A stretch of 64,000 nucleotides of DNA from Nocardia sp. alder85J. Its GTDB lineage: Bacteria; Actinomycetota; Actinomycetes; Mycobacteriales; Mycobacteriaceae. The stretch covers positions 744,001 through 808,000 of the forward strand of contig NZ_JAIUCZ020000001.1 of NCBI RefSeq assembly GCF_020176955.2. Reading direction: 5' to 3'. Below the pieces are notes generated by a model. It made no database searches and was not told the origin of the DNA. It saw nothing but the letters and a program-made list of their open reading frames with translations. Below are positions 42,353 to 55,454 of the stretch, in pieces; position 1 is the stretch's first letter; the number at the start of each line of letters is the position of its first letter. A program made the position numbers and the translations under genes.

Positions 42353-43357
42353 TCAGCTCTGCGTGGGAAGTTCGAGGGTGAAGACGCCGCGGTCGGCGAG
42401 GGTGGTGAGGAATTCCACGGCATCGAAAGCCTCGCCGGGGCTCAGCACGCCGCTCTTCACCCCGCCCTCGGCGATCCGGATCGCCGCCTCGGCCGCGATC
42501 AGTGCGCTGACCCGCCACAGGTCGCGGCCGCGCACATGTCCGGCGGCCGCGCCGTGCGCACCGAGAACCTGGACGGCGACGGTGTATTCGCTGTCGGCCC
42601 GTTCCTCGGCGGGGAGGCTTTCACTGGTGAACGCTCGTTCCTCCTCGAAGGTGCGGGCGGTCAGCTGCGCCTCCACCGCGCGGGTGCGGACGTGCCGGGG
42701 CACGGTGAGCGGTTCCGGGAACGGGACCGGGGCGATCATGGTCCGCGGGCCCACCGGCGGCGGGAAGGCGAAGACCGCGTTGCGCGGCTCCACGAAGCCG
42801 AATTGCAGTGCACCGTCGGCGAATCCGATCCGATCGGTGTCGGCGAACAGTAGCCGGGCGGTGGCGACCGCGCCGGTGGTCATCTTCCAGTTGGCGACCG
42901 AATAGGCGACGGTGACCCGCTCGATGTCGGACATGCCCCGGGCCACCGCGCCGGCCAGCAGATCGCCGAGTCCGCCGTAGAAGCTGGCATCGGGCAGCAT
43001 CGTGAACCCGCCGCGGCTCGCGGGTGCGCCGAATTCCTCGAAAAGCCTTCGGACATGGTGCACTTCGAGCGCGTGGTCGACATAGTGGCGACCGGCCGCC
43101 GCCGCGGCGGCGGCCAGCGGCAGGCCGGTGGTGGCGAACGGTCCCGCGCAGTTGACGACGATGTCCGCGGAATCCGCCAGTGCCCGTAGCGATTCCGGAT
43201 CATCCACCGATGCGGGGTGGATGCGCGGCTGCCCGAGGGCCGCGAGCCGCTCGGGATCGCGGCCGGACAACACCACATCCTTGCCGCGGGCGAGAAGTTC
43301 GGAGGTGACGAGGCGGCCGGTATGGCCGGTGGCCCCGTAAATGGCGTAGATCGTCAT
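42353..43357 (-). CDS. Saccharopine dehydrogenase-like NAD(P)-binding protein
   Basis: A 334-aa protein with an N-terminal Rossmann domain: YAIYGATGHTGRLVTSELLA, VVLSGRDPERLAALG and IVVNCAGPFATTGLPLAAAA, as in the trans-acting enoyl reductase/saccharopine dehydrogenase NADP-binding family. Then GRHYVDHALEVHHV and a long C-terminal domain. Start ATG 43357 after GGAAG. It is the first gene of a two-gene operon and its start lies 14 bp from the 41-bp palindrome at 43371-43411, so the TetR regulator probably represses it. Confidence 0.87.
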   Translation of the reverse strand: MTIYAIYGATGHTGRLVTSELLARGKDVVLSGRDPERLAALGQPRIHPASVDDPESLRALADSADIVVNCAGPFATTGLPLAAAAAAAGRHYVDHALEVHHVRRLFEEFGAPASRGGFTMLPDASFYGGLGDLLAGAVARGMSDIERVTVAYSVANWKMTTGAVATARLLFADTDRIGFADGALQFGFVEPRNAVFAFPPPVGPRTMIAPVPFPEPLTVPRHVRTRAVEAQLTARTFEEERAFTSESLPAEERADSEYTVAVQVLGAHGAAAGHVRGRDLWRVSALIAAEAAIRIAEGGVKSGVLSPGEAFDAVEFLTTLADRGVFTLELPTQS

Positions 43358-43370
43358 GGTGATCAACTTC

Positions 43371-43411
43371 CATACTGTGGGTATGTAAGAGATTTACATA
43401 CCCACAGTATG
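43371..43411. promoter_or_regulatory. 41-bp nested palindrome, operator of the divergent TetR gene
   Basis: CATACTGTGGGTATGTAA (43371-43388) and its exact inverse complement (43394-43411) are separated by GAGAT. Each arm is itself a palindrome, CATAC-N5-GTATG. So there are two complete TetR-sized sites in mirror arrangement in the 88-bp spacer between the divergent starts at 43357 and 43446. Confidence 0.88.
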
Positions 43412-43445
43412 TAAGTCAAGGCGCGCAACCGGTTACATTTGGCTG

Positions 43446-44039
43446 GTGAGCACCCGCCGTACCCAGGCCGAGCGGACCGACTCGACCACGGGCCGGTTGC
43501 TGGACGCTGCCCGAACCCTCTTCGGCCGCAACGGCTACGCGGCCACCTCCGTCGAGGCGATCACGACCGAGGCCGGGCTCACCAAAGGCGCCGTCTACCA
43601 CCACTTCGGCGACAAGGCCGCGCTGTTCCGCGCGGTCTTCGTGGCCGAACAGCAGTGGATGGCCGGGGAATTGGAACAGGTCGCGCAGGCCGCGCCGGAC
43701 ACCTGGACCGCCCTGTTGCGGGGCTGCGGCACCTTCCTGAACCTGTGCCTGAACCCCCGGTGCAGCCGCATCGTCATGCTGGACGGGCCCGCGGTGCTGG
43801 GCTGGGACGCGGTGCGCGACATCGAGGCCGACCATGTGCTGCGGGTGCTGTCCGACGGCCTGGCGCGGGCCGCCGCCGAGGGCCGATTGTCCCAGGGCGA
43901 CCTGCGGATCCGCTGCCACCTGCTGTTCGGCGCGCTGTGCGAGGCCGGAATGTTGCTGGCGCGCACCGCCGATCCGGCCGCGGCGCTGCCGGCGGTGACC
44001 GCCGAGGCCACCCGGATGCTGGAGGCCATGCGGGCCTGA
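43446..44039 (+). CDS. TetR family transcriptional regulator
   Basis: A 197-aa repressor. HTH: RLLDAARTLFGRNGYAATSV followed by EAITTEAGLTKGAVYHHFGD and KAALFRAVF (to about residue 68). The C-terminal ligand domain is helical with LNLCLNPRCSRIVMLDGPAV. The unusual 41-bp palindrome just upstream is its probable binding site, controlling itself and the divergent dehydrogenase-like operon. Confidence 0.93.
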   Translation: MSTRRTQAERTDSTTGRLLDAARTLFGRNGYAATSVEAITTEAGLTKGAVYHHFGDKAALFRAVFVAEQQWMAGELEQVAQAAPDTWTALLRGCGTFLNLCLNPRCSRIVMLDGPAVLGWDAVRDIEADHVLRVLSDGLARAAAEGRLSQGDLRIRCHLLFGALCEAGMLLARTADPAAALPAVTAEATRMLEAMRA

Positions 44040-44044
44040 ACGGA

Positions 44045-44701
44045 TCAGGCGCGTTCGGGCACCGCACCGTGGTAGAAGTACCGCCCCAGACCGACGGTGA
44101 AGATCAGGTTGCCGTAGAGGGCATGTTCCACCGACGCGGTGAACAGCGACTGGGTGCGGGCGTAGCGCGAGGCGAAGATCCAGCCGCCGACCCCGCTGGC
44201 CGCCACCGAGAACCAGCTGCCGAACAGGATGTGCGCGTAGCCGAACGCGGCCGCGCTCGCCGTCACCATCGCCCGGCCCTCACCGAATACCGGCGCGTAG
44301 CGATGGAACAGGAACGAACGGTAGATCAACTCCTGCGGATACACGCTCAACGCGGGATACAGCACCATCACCGCCAGCCAGATCAGCGGATTGCGGCGCG
44401 GCAGATCGAACAGATCCTCCCGGCGCAGCCCCGCGACCATCGCCGTGAGCGCCAGCGCGCTCGACCCGGCCAGCGCGGCCATCGGGCGCACCTGTCCCGG
44501 TAGCGCTTCCGCCCGCCACAGCGTGGCCCGGTCGAAATCGGGTGACCGCCGCAGATACCAGGCCGCCCCGGCGGACAGCGCCAGCAGCGCCGGAATCGGC
44601 GACCGGCCGCGCTGCCACGCGTTGTACACCGTGGTCCCGCCGAAGAACAACGCCGCGTACTCGGCCCCCAGATACAGCCGCCGCCACGGTCGAACTCGCA
44701 T
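44045..44701 (-). CDS. CPBP family intramembrane metalloprotease-like protein
   Basis: A 218-aa membrane protein with several hydrophobic segments (for example LIWLAVMVLYPALSVY). CPBP motifs: YPQELIYRSFLFHRY (motif 1, normally EExxxR; here the first Glu is Gln), AAFGYAHILFG (FxxxH, motif 2) and VEHALYGNLIF (motif 3). The Gln for Glu change may weaken protease activity. Family members process membrane or prenylated proteins or bacteriocins. The start is ATG 44701. It is convergent with the TetR gene, five bases apart. Confidence 0.87.
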   Translation of the reverse strand: MRVRPWRRLYLGAEYAALFFGGTTVYNAWQRGRSPIPALLALSAGAAWYLRRSPDFDRATLWRAEALPGQVRPMAALAGSSALALTAMVAGLRREDLFDLPRRNPLIWLAVMVLYPALSVYPQELIYRSFLFHRYAPVFGEGRAMVTASAAAFGYAHILFGSWFSVAASGVGGWIFASRYARTQSLFTASVEHALYGNLIFTVGLGRYFYHGAVPERA

Positions 44702-44741
44702 GCCCACCACCCTAGTTGGTGAGTGCGTCGCGGGCCCGCGG

Positions 44742-44823
44742 CAGGTGGCCGGCCTGCGGGGTCGGCGCGACGGCCTATCTGGCCTGGGACCAGCAGCGCC
44801 GGGCCGAGGAGGAGGCCGCCGCC
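44742..44823. repeat. Displaced near-copy of an 81-bp segment of the ripA-like gene
   Basis: This 82-base intergenic segment (CAGGTGGCCGGCCTGCGGGG at its left end, GGCCGAGGAGGAGGCCGCCG near its right end) equals 57320-57400 inside the NlpC/P60 gene except for one substitution and one inserted base. The resemblance stops sharply on both sides. It carries no gene of its own here. Confidence 0.85.
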
Positions 44824-44975
44824 CGGCGTGTGGCTGGACCGGAGACGCCGGGACTTGCCCGGCCAATTTCCGCCCACGGACGAGCATCCGGCAGTCCGTC
44901 CGTTCGGATTGCGGCCTTTCCTGTCGACAGCGCGTTCGCGAGCCGAGGTGGTGTGTGGACGAGCGCTGCCGGGCC

Positions 44976-46049
44976 TCAACCCGGCAGCGCAGCGGCAATG
45001 AGCTTCCGGCGGACCGGTCCGGGGACGGCGAGGAACAGTTCGCCCATGGTGGCCATGGTCCCGGCGAGGTCCGTCCGATCGGACAGGTAGGTGCGCTGCC
45101 GCGCCACGGGGAGGGTGAAGAACGCGTCGAAGAACAGGGGAATCTCGGTGGGGGACAGGGTGAGCAGGGAGCGCAGGCCCACCTCGCGCAGGGTGTGCAC
45201 GGCCCGCGCCCGCCACGGCCGGATCGAGACGCCGGTGGCGGCCGCGTCCGCGGCGGCCAGTGCGGCGGTGACGCTGTATCCGGTGGCCGGGTGCAGGAAT
45301 CCGCCGGCCGTGCCGAAGCGGTCCCGGCCGAGCCGGCCACCCTGCACCGGGAAGCGGACCCGCTCGACGGCTTCGGTGCCGTCGAGCGCGACACCCCGGG
45401 CGCGCAATCGGGCGTACAGTCGGTCGCGGAGCACTGGCAGGCCGAGGGCGGGCCGCCCGGCGAGGCACGTTTCCTCCAGCAGAAATGTGTTGTCGCTCAC
45501 AGGAACCGCATAGAGAAACGAGCGCGGCTCGGTCGCGCCGGCGCCGTTGTCCAGCCGCCAGTCCATGAAAAGGGGCTCCGCCCAGCGCTGCCGGGGTACC
45601 AGCACGCCGAAGGCGGTCTGCTCGGCCAGTTCCGGACGGCGGCGCACGCCCCGGGCATCGACGATCCGGGCCGCCGTGGCGGTATCACCCGAGGCCAGCC
45701 GCACCGTGCCGGAACCGGTGGCGTCCCGCCGGATGTCGACGACCGTGTCCGCCACCACCGTCACATCGGTGAGATCCAGCGAGTCGCGCAGGGCGGCATT
45801 GTCGAACACCACATAGCGCCGCTCGATCTCGAACGGCCGGGTGCCCCATGCGCGCGGTGTCGGCACTTCCACGGCAACGGTCCCGGGCGCGATCCAGTCG
45901 GGGAGTTCGTCGGCCCAACCGGCATACGTGGCCGCCCACAACCGATCCGGATGCGGATCGAATGCCAGCACCGATATACCGTGTGCGCGCGCACGATGCG
46001 CGAGCGCTCGCCCGGCCGGGCCGAGCCCGCACACGATGAGGTCGGTCAC
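44976..46049 (-). CDS. Lycopene cyclase family protein (CrtY/CrtL type)
   Basis: A 357-aa flavoprotein. The N-terminal dinucleotide fold DLIVCGLGPAGRALAHRARA and the end of the first domain FLHPATGYSVTAALAAADAA (about residues 285-304) are diagnostic of lycopene beta-cyclases, as is FLYAVPVSDNTFLLEETCLA (about 192-211). It closes the ends of lycopene to make gamma- or beta-carotene. Start taken at GTG 46049 (VTDLIV); ATG 46079 would add ten residues and neither has a clear ribosome site. No other crt gene is next to it, so carotenoid genes must be elsewhere. Confidence 0.88.
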   Translation of the reverse strand: MTDLIVCGLGPAGRALAHRARAHGISVLAFDPHPDRLWAATYAGWADELPDWIAPGTVAVEVPTPRAWGTRPFEIERRYVVFDNAALRDSLDLTDVTVVADTVVDIRRDATGSGTVRLASGDTATAARIVDARGVRRRPELAEQTAFGVLVPRQRWAEPLFMDWRLDNGAGATEPRSFLYAVPVSDNTFLLEETCLAGRPALGLPVLRDRLYARLRARGVALDGTEAVERVRFPVQGGRLGRDRFGTAGGFLHPATGYSVTAALAAADAAATGVSIRPWRARAVHTLREVGLRSLLTLSPTEIPLFFDAFFTLPVARQRTYLSDRTDLAGTMATMGELFLAVPGPVRRKLIAAALPG

Positions 46050-46184
46050 GATGAAGATTGCAGCAGACGAGTCCACCATGAGTGGTCGGCGGCCCGTAGA
46101 GGTGCGGTATTGTCGAAAACACAGCCCGGGGGGACCACCGCTCGAGGGCGCCACGGCGGCCCCGGCTGCGGAAGGTTGGCAGCG

Positions 46185-47135
46185 ATGACGAATCCCCCTG
46201 GTCCCGCCGGCTCCGAGCCGCCCGACGAGGCCGAGTGGTGGTCGCAGCCCGATGCCGGTAAGTCCGGTTGGAACACACCGCAACCCGCCTGGGGCGCAAG
46301 CGAACCCACGATACCCGCACCGCCCGCGGCCCCGGTGTCGGCGCCGCCCGTACCGCCGACGACGGTGTGGAGCGCACCGCCCCCGCCTCCACCGCCCCTG
46401 GTGCAGCAATGGCAGCCCGCCCCGAGCTATCCGCCGGGCTTCCCCACACCCACTCCGCCCCCGATGCGCCGGAAGTCCGGCGGCGGCGGTGTCGTACTCG
46501 GCCTGGTGCTGGGCATCGTGCTGCTGCTGGTGATCGGCATCGGCGTGGTCGCGCTGCTGGCGCACGGCGGCAGCTCGAAGAACGACGCCTCGTCGACCTC
46601 GACGGTCGTCACCTCCTCGGCGGTGGCGTCGACCGGCTCCAGCACATCGGTGGCGCGGCCGACCACGAGCAGCGTCGCGGCCTCGCGCCACTTCAGCTAC
46701 ACCGAGGTGGCCAAGGACTGGAACTTCAAGCTGGGCAACGTCGCGCTGCACGCGGACTACGTGGATGGCCGGGACCATCCCACCTGCGCCGATTTCGAGG
46801 TCGACGGCGCGCTGACCGATCTCGGCTGCAAGTACGCCGCGGAAACGGTGTTCCGCGCCGAGGGCGGATCCCTCATGCTCACCGAGTACGTGCTGGGCAT
46901 GCAGGACGCCGACCACGCCACCACCGCCGCCGACACGTTCAGCGACAGCGACATGAAGCTGCGGCCCGGTAGCTACATCGCGAACTTCACCGTCGGCAAG
47001 TGGGTCGCCGACGCGGAGAAGGACTTCGTGGTGGTCACCTTCGTCACCACCACGGCGGCCGTCACCGAGGACACCGCGAAGAACTACCTGCACTACAAGC
47101 ACACCGACATGACCGGGGCGCTCACCTTCCGGTGA
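46185..47135 (+). CDS. Pro-rich single-pass membrane protein, unknown function
   Basis: A 316-aa protein. Residues 1-100 are Pro/Ala-rich and intracellular (PPPPPPPLVQQWQPAPSYPP), then a membrane helix VVLGLVLGIVLLLVIGIGVV at about residues 105-125, a Ser/Thr-rich linker (SSTSTVVTSSAVASTGSSTS) and a C-terminal domain of about 150 residues with a likely disulfide (HPTCADFEV, LGCKYAAE). The layout is common for mycobacterial-type cell-envelope proteins with a Pro-rich N-tail. The ATG follows GGCAGCG. Role unknown. Confidence 0.82.
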   Translation: MTNPPGPAGSEPPDEAEWWSQPDAGKSGWNTPQPAWGASEPTIPAPPAAPVSAPPVPPTTVWSAPPPPPPPLVQQWQPAPSYPPGFPTPTPPPMRRKSGGGGVVLGLVLGIVLLLVIGIGVVALLAHGGSSKNDASSTSTVVTSSAVASTGSSTSVARPTTSSVAASRHFSYTEVAKDWNFKLGNVALHADYVDGRDHPTCADFEVDGALTDLGCKYAAETVFRAEGGSLMLTEYVLGMQDADHATTAADTFSDSDMKLRPGSYIANFTVGKWVADAEKDFVVVTFVTTTAAVTEDTAKNYLHYKHTDMTGALTFR

Positions 47136-47139
47136 GGGT

Positions 47140-47904
47140 TCAGAGGCTGCCGGTGGCCAGCAGGCCGCCGTCGACGCGCACCACCTCGCCGGTGATCCAC
47201 CCGGCGGAGTCCGAGACGAGGAAGCCGACCAGCGCGGCCACATCCTCGGGAGTGCCCAGGCGCTTCATCGGATATCCGGCCGCGGCGGCCTCCTCACCGG
47301 CGGCGTACAGCGCGTCGGCGAACTTCGTCTTGACCACACCGGGCGCCACGGCGTTGACGCGGATGGTCGGGCCCAGTTGCCAGGCCAGTTCCTCGGTGAG
47401 GCGGATCAGCGCCGCCTTGGAGGCGCCGTAGGCGGCGATCACCCCGGTGGAGCGCAGACCGGCGACGCTCGCGACATTGACGATCGCCCCGCCGTGGGTC
47501 TGCATCCAGGCCCGGTACGCCTCCTGGATGTAGCCGAGCGTGGCGACGACGTTCACATCGAAGAGTTTGCGGACCGCGTCCAGATCGGCGTCCATCAGCG
47601 CGCCGAACACGGGGTTGATCCCGGTGTTGTTGATCAGGATGTCCAGCGACCCGAATTCGGCGACCGCGGTCATCACCGCGTCGCCGCGGGCGGTGGCGTC
47701 GCCGGAATTGCCCGCCTGCGCGAGCACCGTGCCCGGATGGCCGAGCGCCCGCAGTTCCGCGGTGGCCTCCGCCAGCGGTTCGGGCTTGCGCGCGGTGATC
47801 AGGACGTGCGCCCCGCGCGCCAGCAGCTCCGCCGCGATCGCCTTGCCGATGCCCCGGCTCGCGCCGGTGACCAGTGCGCCCTTGCCCGCCAAGTCGTCGG
47901 TCAT
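47140..47904 (-). CDS. SDR family oxidoreductase
   Basis: A 254-aa classical SDR: GALVTGASRGIGKAIAAELL (about residues 9-28), DILINNTGINPVFG, the catalytic Ser in IVNVASVAGLRSTG, Tyr and Lys in AAYGASKAALIRL, and the end WITGEVVRVDGGLLATG. All residues for NAD(P)H-dependent catalysis are there. It is convergent with the Pro-rich membrane protein, four bases apart, and divergent from the ABC-F gene. Substrate unknown. Confidence 0.93.
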   Translation of the reverse strand: MTDDLAGKGALVTGASRGIGKAIAAELLARGAHVLITARKPEPLAEATAELRALGHPGTVLAQAGNSGDATARGDAVMTAVAEFGSLDILINNTGINPVFGALMDADLDAVRKLFDVNVVATLGYIQEAYRAWMQTHGGAIVNVASVAGLRSTGVIAAYGASKAALIRLTEELAWQLGPTIRVNAVAPGVVKTKFADALYAAGEEAAAAGYPMKRLGTPEDVAALVGFLVSDSAGWITGEVVRVDGGLLATGSL

Positions 47905-48082
47905 AGCCGCCGACGGTACCCGAGCCGGGCGGCCCCCGGCGGGCTCGTCGCGGCCTCGTTACCGGCGCGATGCGGCCCTCACGGCGGACACCGGTAAAAT
48001 GAGTGGTCGGCGTGCGGGTAGCGGGACCACACTCGGCACGAGCCGCCGCCAACCCCGTCACAATCAGCTCGAGGAGACCTTT

Positions 48083-49697
<1,615 letters not shown>

Positions 49698-49714
<17 letters not shown>

Positions 49715-51032
49715 GCCCCTTGGCCCGTCGCACCGGCACACCCTTTGCCGGGATTTTGGTGATCCGAATCACACGGAAACGTTGATCACAACGGCCGGAG
49801 TGTCTAGCCTTGAATAAGGCTGCAGGGCAACCGGAGGAAGCCATGAGTGACAGGCCCGCACAGGGGAAGTCTGCATTGGGTAAGGGCACGCGCGTCACCG
49901 GAAAGTCGCGAGACCGACTGCAAACCCAGTTGAAGAAACAGTACGAGGCGGGTGCCAGCATCCGTTCACTGGCCCGCGAGACGGGCCGTTCGTACGGGTT
50001 CATCCACAACGTACTGGTGGAGTCGCATGTGCAACTCCGCAGTCGTGGTGGCGCGAATCGCCGCAAAGCGACCAGTAAGTAGGCCGCCGCGTCACCGGTG
50101 ACCAGATAGTTGGCCAGGCTCGCGAACAGCGGCAATCCGGTCTTGATCTCCAGATAGGCGAACTGGCCCTGAGGGTTCACCTCCAGGAAGTAGTACTCGC
50201 CGTCGAGACCGAGCCGGATGTCGAGCACCCCGAACACCAGTCCCAAGGCGCCCATCAGGGTGTTGAGGGATTTGCTGACCGCCGCCGGCAATCGTCCGGG
50301 CCGGAAGTCGACCGAGGTGTCCAGGCGCGAATCGACCCGTCCCACACCGGATTGCGAGTCGATGCGGGTCGTCCACTCGACACCGTCGATCCAGACCACG
50401 CGCAGATCGCAGTCCGCGTCGACGTAGTCCTGGAAGGTGGTCGGCGCCCAGCGGATGCTGTCGAGCCGGGCCAGGTCGGCCGCGGTGACCAGGCGGGTCT
50501 CGGAGAATTCCGCACGCCCGGTACCGGTGCGCTTGTACACCACCGGGCCGGGCCGGGATTCGGCGAAGCTGCGGGCTTCGTCCGGGTCGGTGGTGACCAG
50601 GGTCTCCGGGACGGCGAAGCCGGACCGGCGCGCGACCTCGAGCTGGACCAGTTTGCGGCTCGCGGTGCGCTCGGCGCCCGGGTCGTTGACCCACAGCGCG
50701 GGCAGCGACCAGAGCAGGCCCTGGAGGAAGCCGTCGCATTCGGCCTGCCGGTATTCGTCGTCGGCGCGGCGGGTGCCCGGCGGCACCTCGGTGCGGCGCG
50801 GGCGGCGCCACCACACGGCGCTCACCTCGTCGAGGCCGGGCAGCTGTCCCAGGTTGCGGCCGACGCCGGCCCGGTCCAGCCGGAAACTGCCACCCGCCCT
50901 GGGGAAGTCGCGCATGTCCAGGCGCAGTGGGGACAGCCGATGGTCGCGGAGCAGGGTCGCGGCCACCGCGTCGGCGTGCAGATCGTCGGACTCGGTGACG
51001 ATCAGCACCGCGCCGGCCGGTCGAGCGGGCAC
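49698..51032 (-). CDS. ATP-grasp ligase, graspetide-type (MvdC/MvdD-like) peptide maturase
   Basis: The frame is 444 codons from GTG 51032; the recognisable protein is the first ~315. Features: VLIVTESDDLHADAVAATLL, then VSAVWWRRPRRTEVPPG (typical of graspetide ligases), the ATP-grasp part ASRKLVQLEVARRSGFAVPE with GPVVYKRTGTGRAEF, VDADCDLRVVWIDG and the metal-binding end YFLEVNPQGQFAYLEIKTGL. The family end is LPLFASLANYL; after that the frame reads 130 more codons antisense to the HTH gene without family character. A lost stop or frameshift near 50080 is likely. It starts 8 nt after the stop of the precursor-like gene, so the two are cotranscribed. Confidence 0.75.
49782..49810 (+). promoter_or_regulatory. 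Candidate sigma-70-type promoter of the small HTH gene
   Basis: TTGATC (49782-49787), 17 bases, TAGCCT (49805-49810), 33 bp before the ATG at 49843. The -10 fits the actinobacterial TANNNT form. Confidence 0.4.
49843..50082 (+). CDS. Small helix-turn-helix protein (Rv1473A-like)
   Basis: A 79-aa basic protein. The core KGTRVTGKSRDRLQTQLKKQ followed by YEAGASIRSLARETGRSYGF and IHNVLVESHV is a single HTH conserved in actinobacteria next to the ABC-F gene. The tail is Arg/Lys-rich. GGAGGAAG precedes the ATG. It may be a transcription or nucleoid factor. The minus-strand ATP-grasp frame runs through the whole gene in antisense. Confidence 0.88.
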   Translation: MSDRPAQGKSALGKGTRVTGKSRDRLQTQLKKQYEAGASIRSLARETGRSYGFIHNVLVESHVQLRSRGGANRRKATSK

Positions 51033-51040
51033 GGTGGCGC

Positions 51041-51511
51041 CTAGTCCAGGCTGTCGCAGGCGATGCCGTCGTCGCTGCGGGCGAAGGATCGGGTCTGGCA
51101 GCAGGTGAGGGTGGCGCCACCGACGCCCGGCCGGGTGCTGAGATGCAGTGTGTCGGCCCACTTCTCGGTGAGCTGCTGCAACTGTTCGTCGCCGCGGGCG
51201 GGGGAGTTGTTCGGAGGCAACGTCATCGGGCGCTCCGTGAGCGCGATACGCCGCCGCTGCGTGAAATCGGCGGTTGCGCCGGGCCGGACCCGGACCAGCG
51301 CGGAGCCGGACGTGGAATCGGCTGGTGCGCCGAACGTTTCGATGTCGACGATATCGCCGGGGTCGAAAGTCCATGTGCCCTCGCCGACTCGCACCACCAC
51401 CGCGCGGTCGGACACGGACACGAGTTGGCCGGACAGGGTTGCCGCGGTGGCGGTGGCGCCCGCCTGCGGCGCCGCGACATCCGGATCGGACGAGGGGACG
51501 ACCTCGATCAT
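51041..51511 (-). CDS. Candidate RiPP precursor (graspetide-like) with N-terminal beta-domain
   Basis: A 156-aa protein from ATG 51511 (GGAG eight bases upstream); upstream in-frame ATGs exist. The N-terminal half looks like a small beta-barrel: SGQLVSVSDRAVVVRVGEGT, then FDPGDIVDIETFG. A linker PPNNSPARGDEQLQQLTEKW leads to a short C-terminal tail with TLTCCQTRSFARSDDGIA and CDSLD, rich in Thr/Ser and Asp with three Cys, as expected for a core whose side chains are cross-linked by an ATP-grasp enzyme. The ligase gene follows after 8 nt. I know no family for the whole protein. The proposal is inference from layout and composition. Confidence 0.55.
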   Translation of the reverse strand: MIEVVPSSDPDVAAPQAGATATAATLSGQLVSVSDRAVVVRVGEGTWTFDPGDIVDIETFGAPADSTSGSALVRVRPGATADFTQRRRIALTERPMTLPPNNSPARGDEQLQQLTEKWADTLHLSTRPGVGGATLTCCQTRSFARSDDGIACDSLD

Positions 51512-51699
51512 GGTGTGGTCTCCGATCTGCTCGCTGTTTGCTACGGGACCTGAACGGGTACCGATCATAGCGTGGTCGCGGTGCGGATCGACCGGCATCG
51601 GGATATTCGGTGACACTGTGGCAATCCTCGCGTGGATGCCCGAAATGCCCTATCGCCGTGAGTTTTTCGTTCGGGATATCGCGTCCGGCAACCCTCGGG

Positions 51700-52266
51700 T
51701 CACGGCTTGCGGCGGACCGAGGCCTCGACGAGGTCCAGCACCGCGTCGAGATTGTCGTTGGCGTGCCCGGAGGCGATGCGGGCGATCAGCCCGTCCAGCA
51801 CCAGATCCAGGTAGCCGAGCAGCACGTCCGTGGGGACGTCGTCACGCAGCGCCCCCGCCGCCTTGCGGCGTTCCAGCCGGGCCAGGGTGGCGGCGGTGAG
51901 CTCGGCCGAACGCTGGGTCCAGCCCGCGGCGAACTCCGGATCGGTGCGCAGCCGCCGCGCGATCTCCAGCCGGGTGCCGAGCCAGTTGTACTCCTCGGGA
52001 TGCGCGAGCATGTCCCGCATCACCTGCACCAGGCCCTGATTGGCCGCGACGTCGGCCATCCGCTCGGCGTCCTCCTGGGCCAGCGCGAGGAACAGCGCGT
52101 CCTTGTCCCGGAAGTGGTGGAAGATCGCACCACGGGACAGTCCGATCGCCTCCTCGAGACGCCGTACCGTGGCGCCCTCGTAGCCGTATTCGGCGAAGCA
52201 GCTGCGCGCTCCGTCGAGTATCTGGCTGCGGCGGGCCGCGAGATGGTCATCACTGACCTTGGGCAT
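51700..52266 (-). CDS. acnR: TetR family regulator, AcnR-like
   Basis: A 188-aa repressor: RRSQILDGARSCFAEYGYEG, the recognition helix in AIGLSRGAIFHHFRDKDALF (to about residue 62) and a helical C-terminal domain. It is next to aconitase in the same orientation as in M. tuberculosis (Rv1474c after acn) and Corynebacterium, where AcnR represses the aconitase gene and senses citrate/isocitrate. That role is inferred from position and family. ATG 52266 lies 67 bp after the acnA stop, with a hairpin between. Confidence 0.88.
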   Translation of the reverse strand: MPKVSDDHLAARRSQILDGARSCFAEYGYEGATVRRLEEAIGLSRGAIFHHFRDKDALFLALAQEDAERMADVAANQGLVQVMRDMLAHPEEYNWLGTRLEIARRLRTDPEFAAGWTQRSAELTAATLARLERRKAAGALRDDVPTDVLLGYLDLVLDGLIARIASGHANDNLDAVLDLVEASVRRKP

Positions 52267-52288
52267 GGCTCCTCCAAACGGGAAGGGC

Positions 52289-52315
52289 CCGGGCCCCGAG
52301 CAACTCGGAGCCCGG
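52289..52315 (-). terminator. Hairpin between acnA and acnR, possible attenuating terminator
   Basis: CCGGGC-C-CCGAG and CTCGG-A-GCCCGG form an 11-bp stem with one mismatch around a CAA loop (on the minus strand likewise). It lies 19 bases after the acnA stop. No T-run follows, so it may lower rather than stop transcription into acnR. Confidence 0.55.
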
Positions 52316-52333
52316 ACCGTGGCGCCCGCAGTG

Positions 52334-55454
<3,121 letters not shown>

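Noticed and set aside
44716-45090. A 124-codon plus-strand frame containing AYLAWDQQRRAEEEAA
   Set aside because: The protein-like part is the displaced ripA fragment; beyond it the frame is antisense to the lycopene cyclase gene, so it is not a gene.
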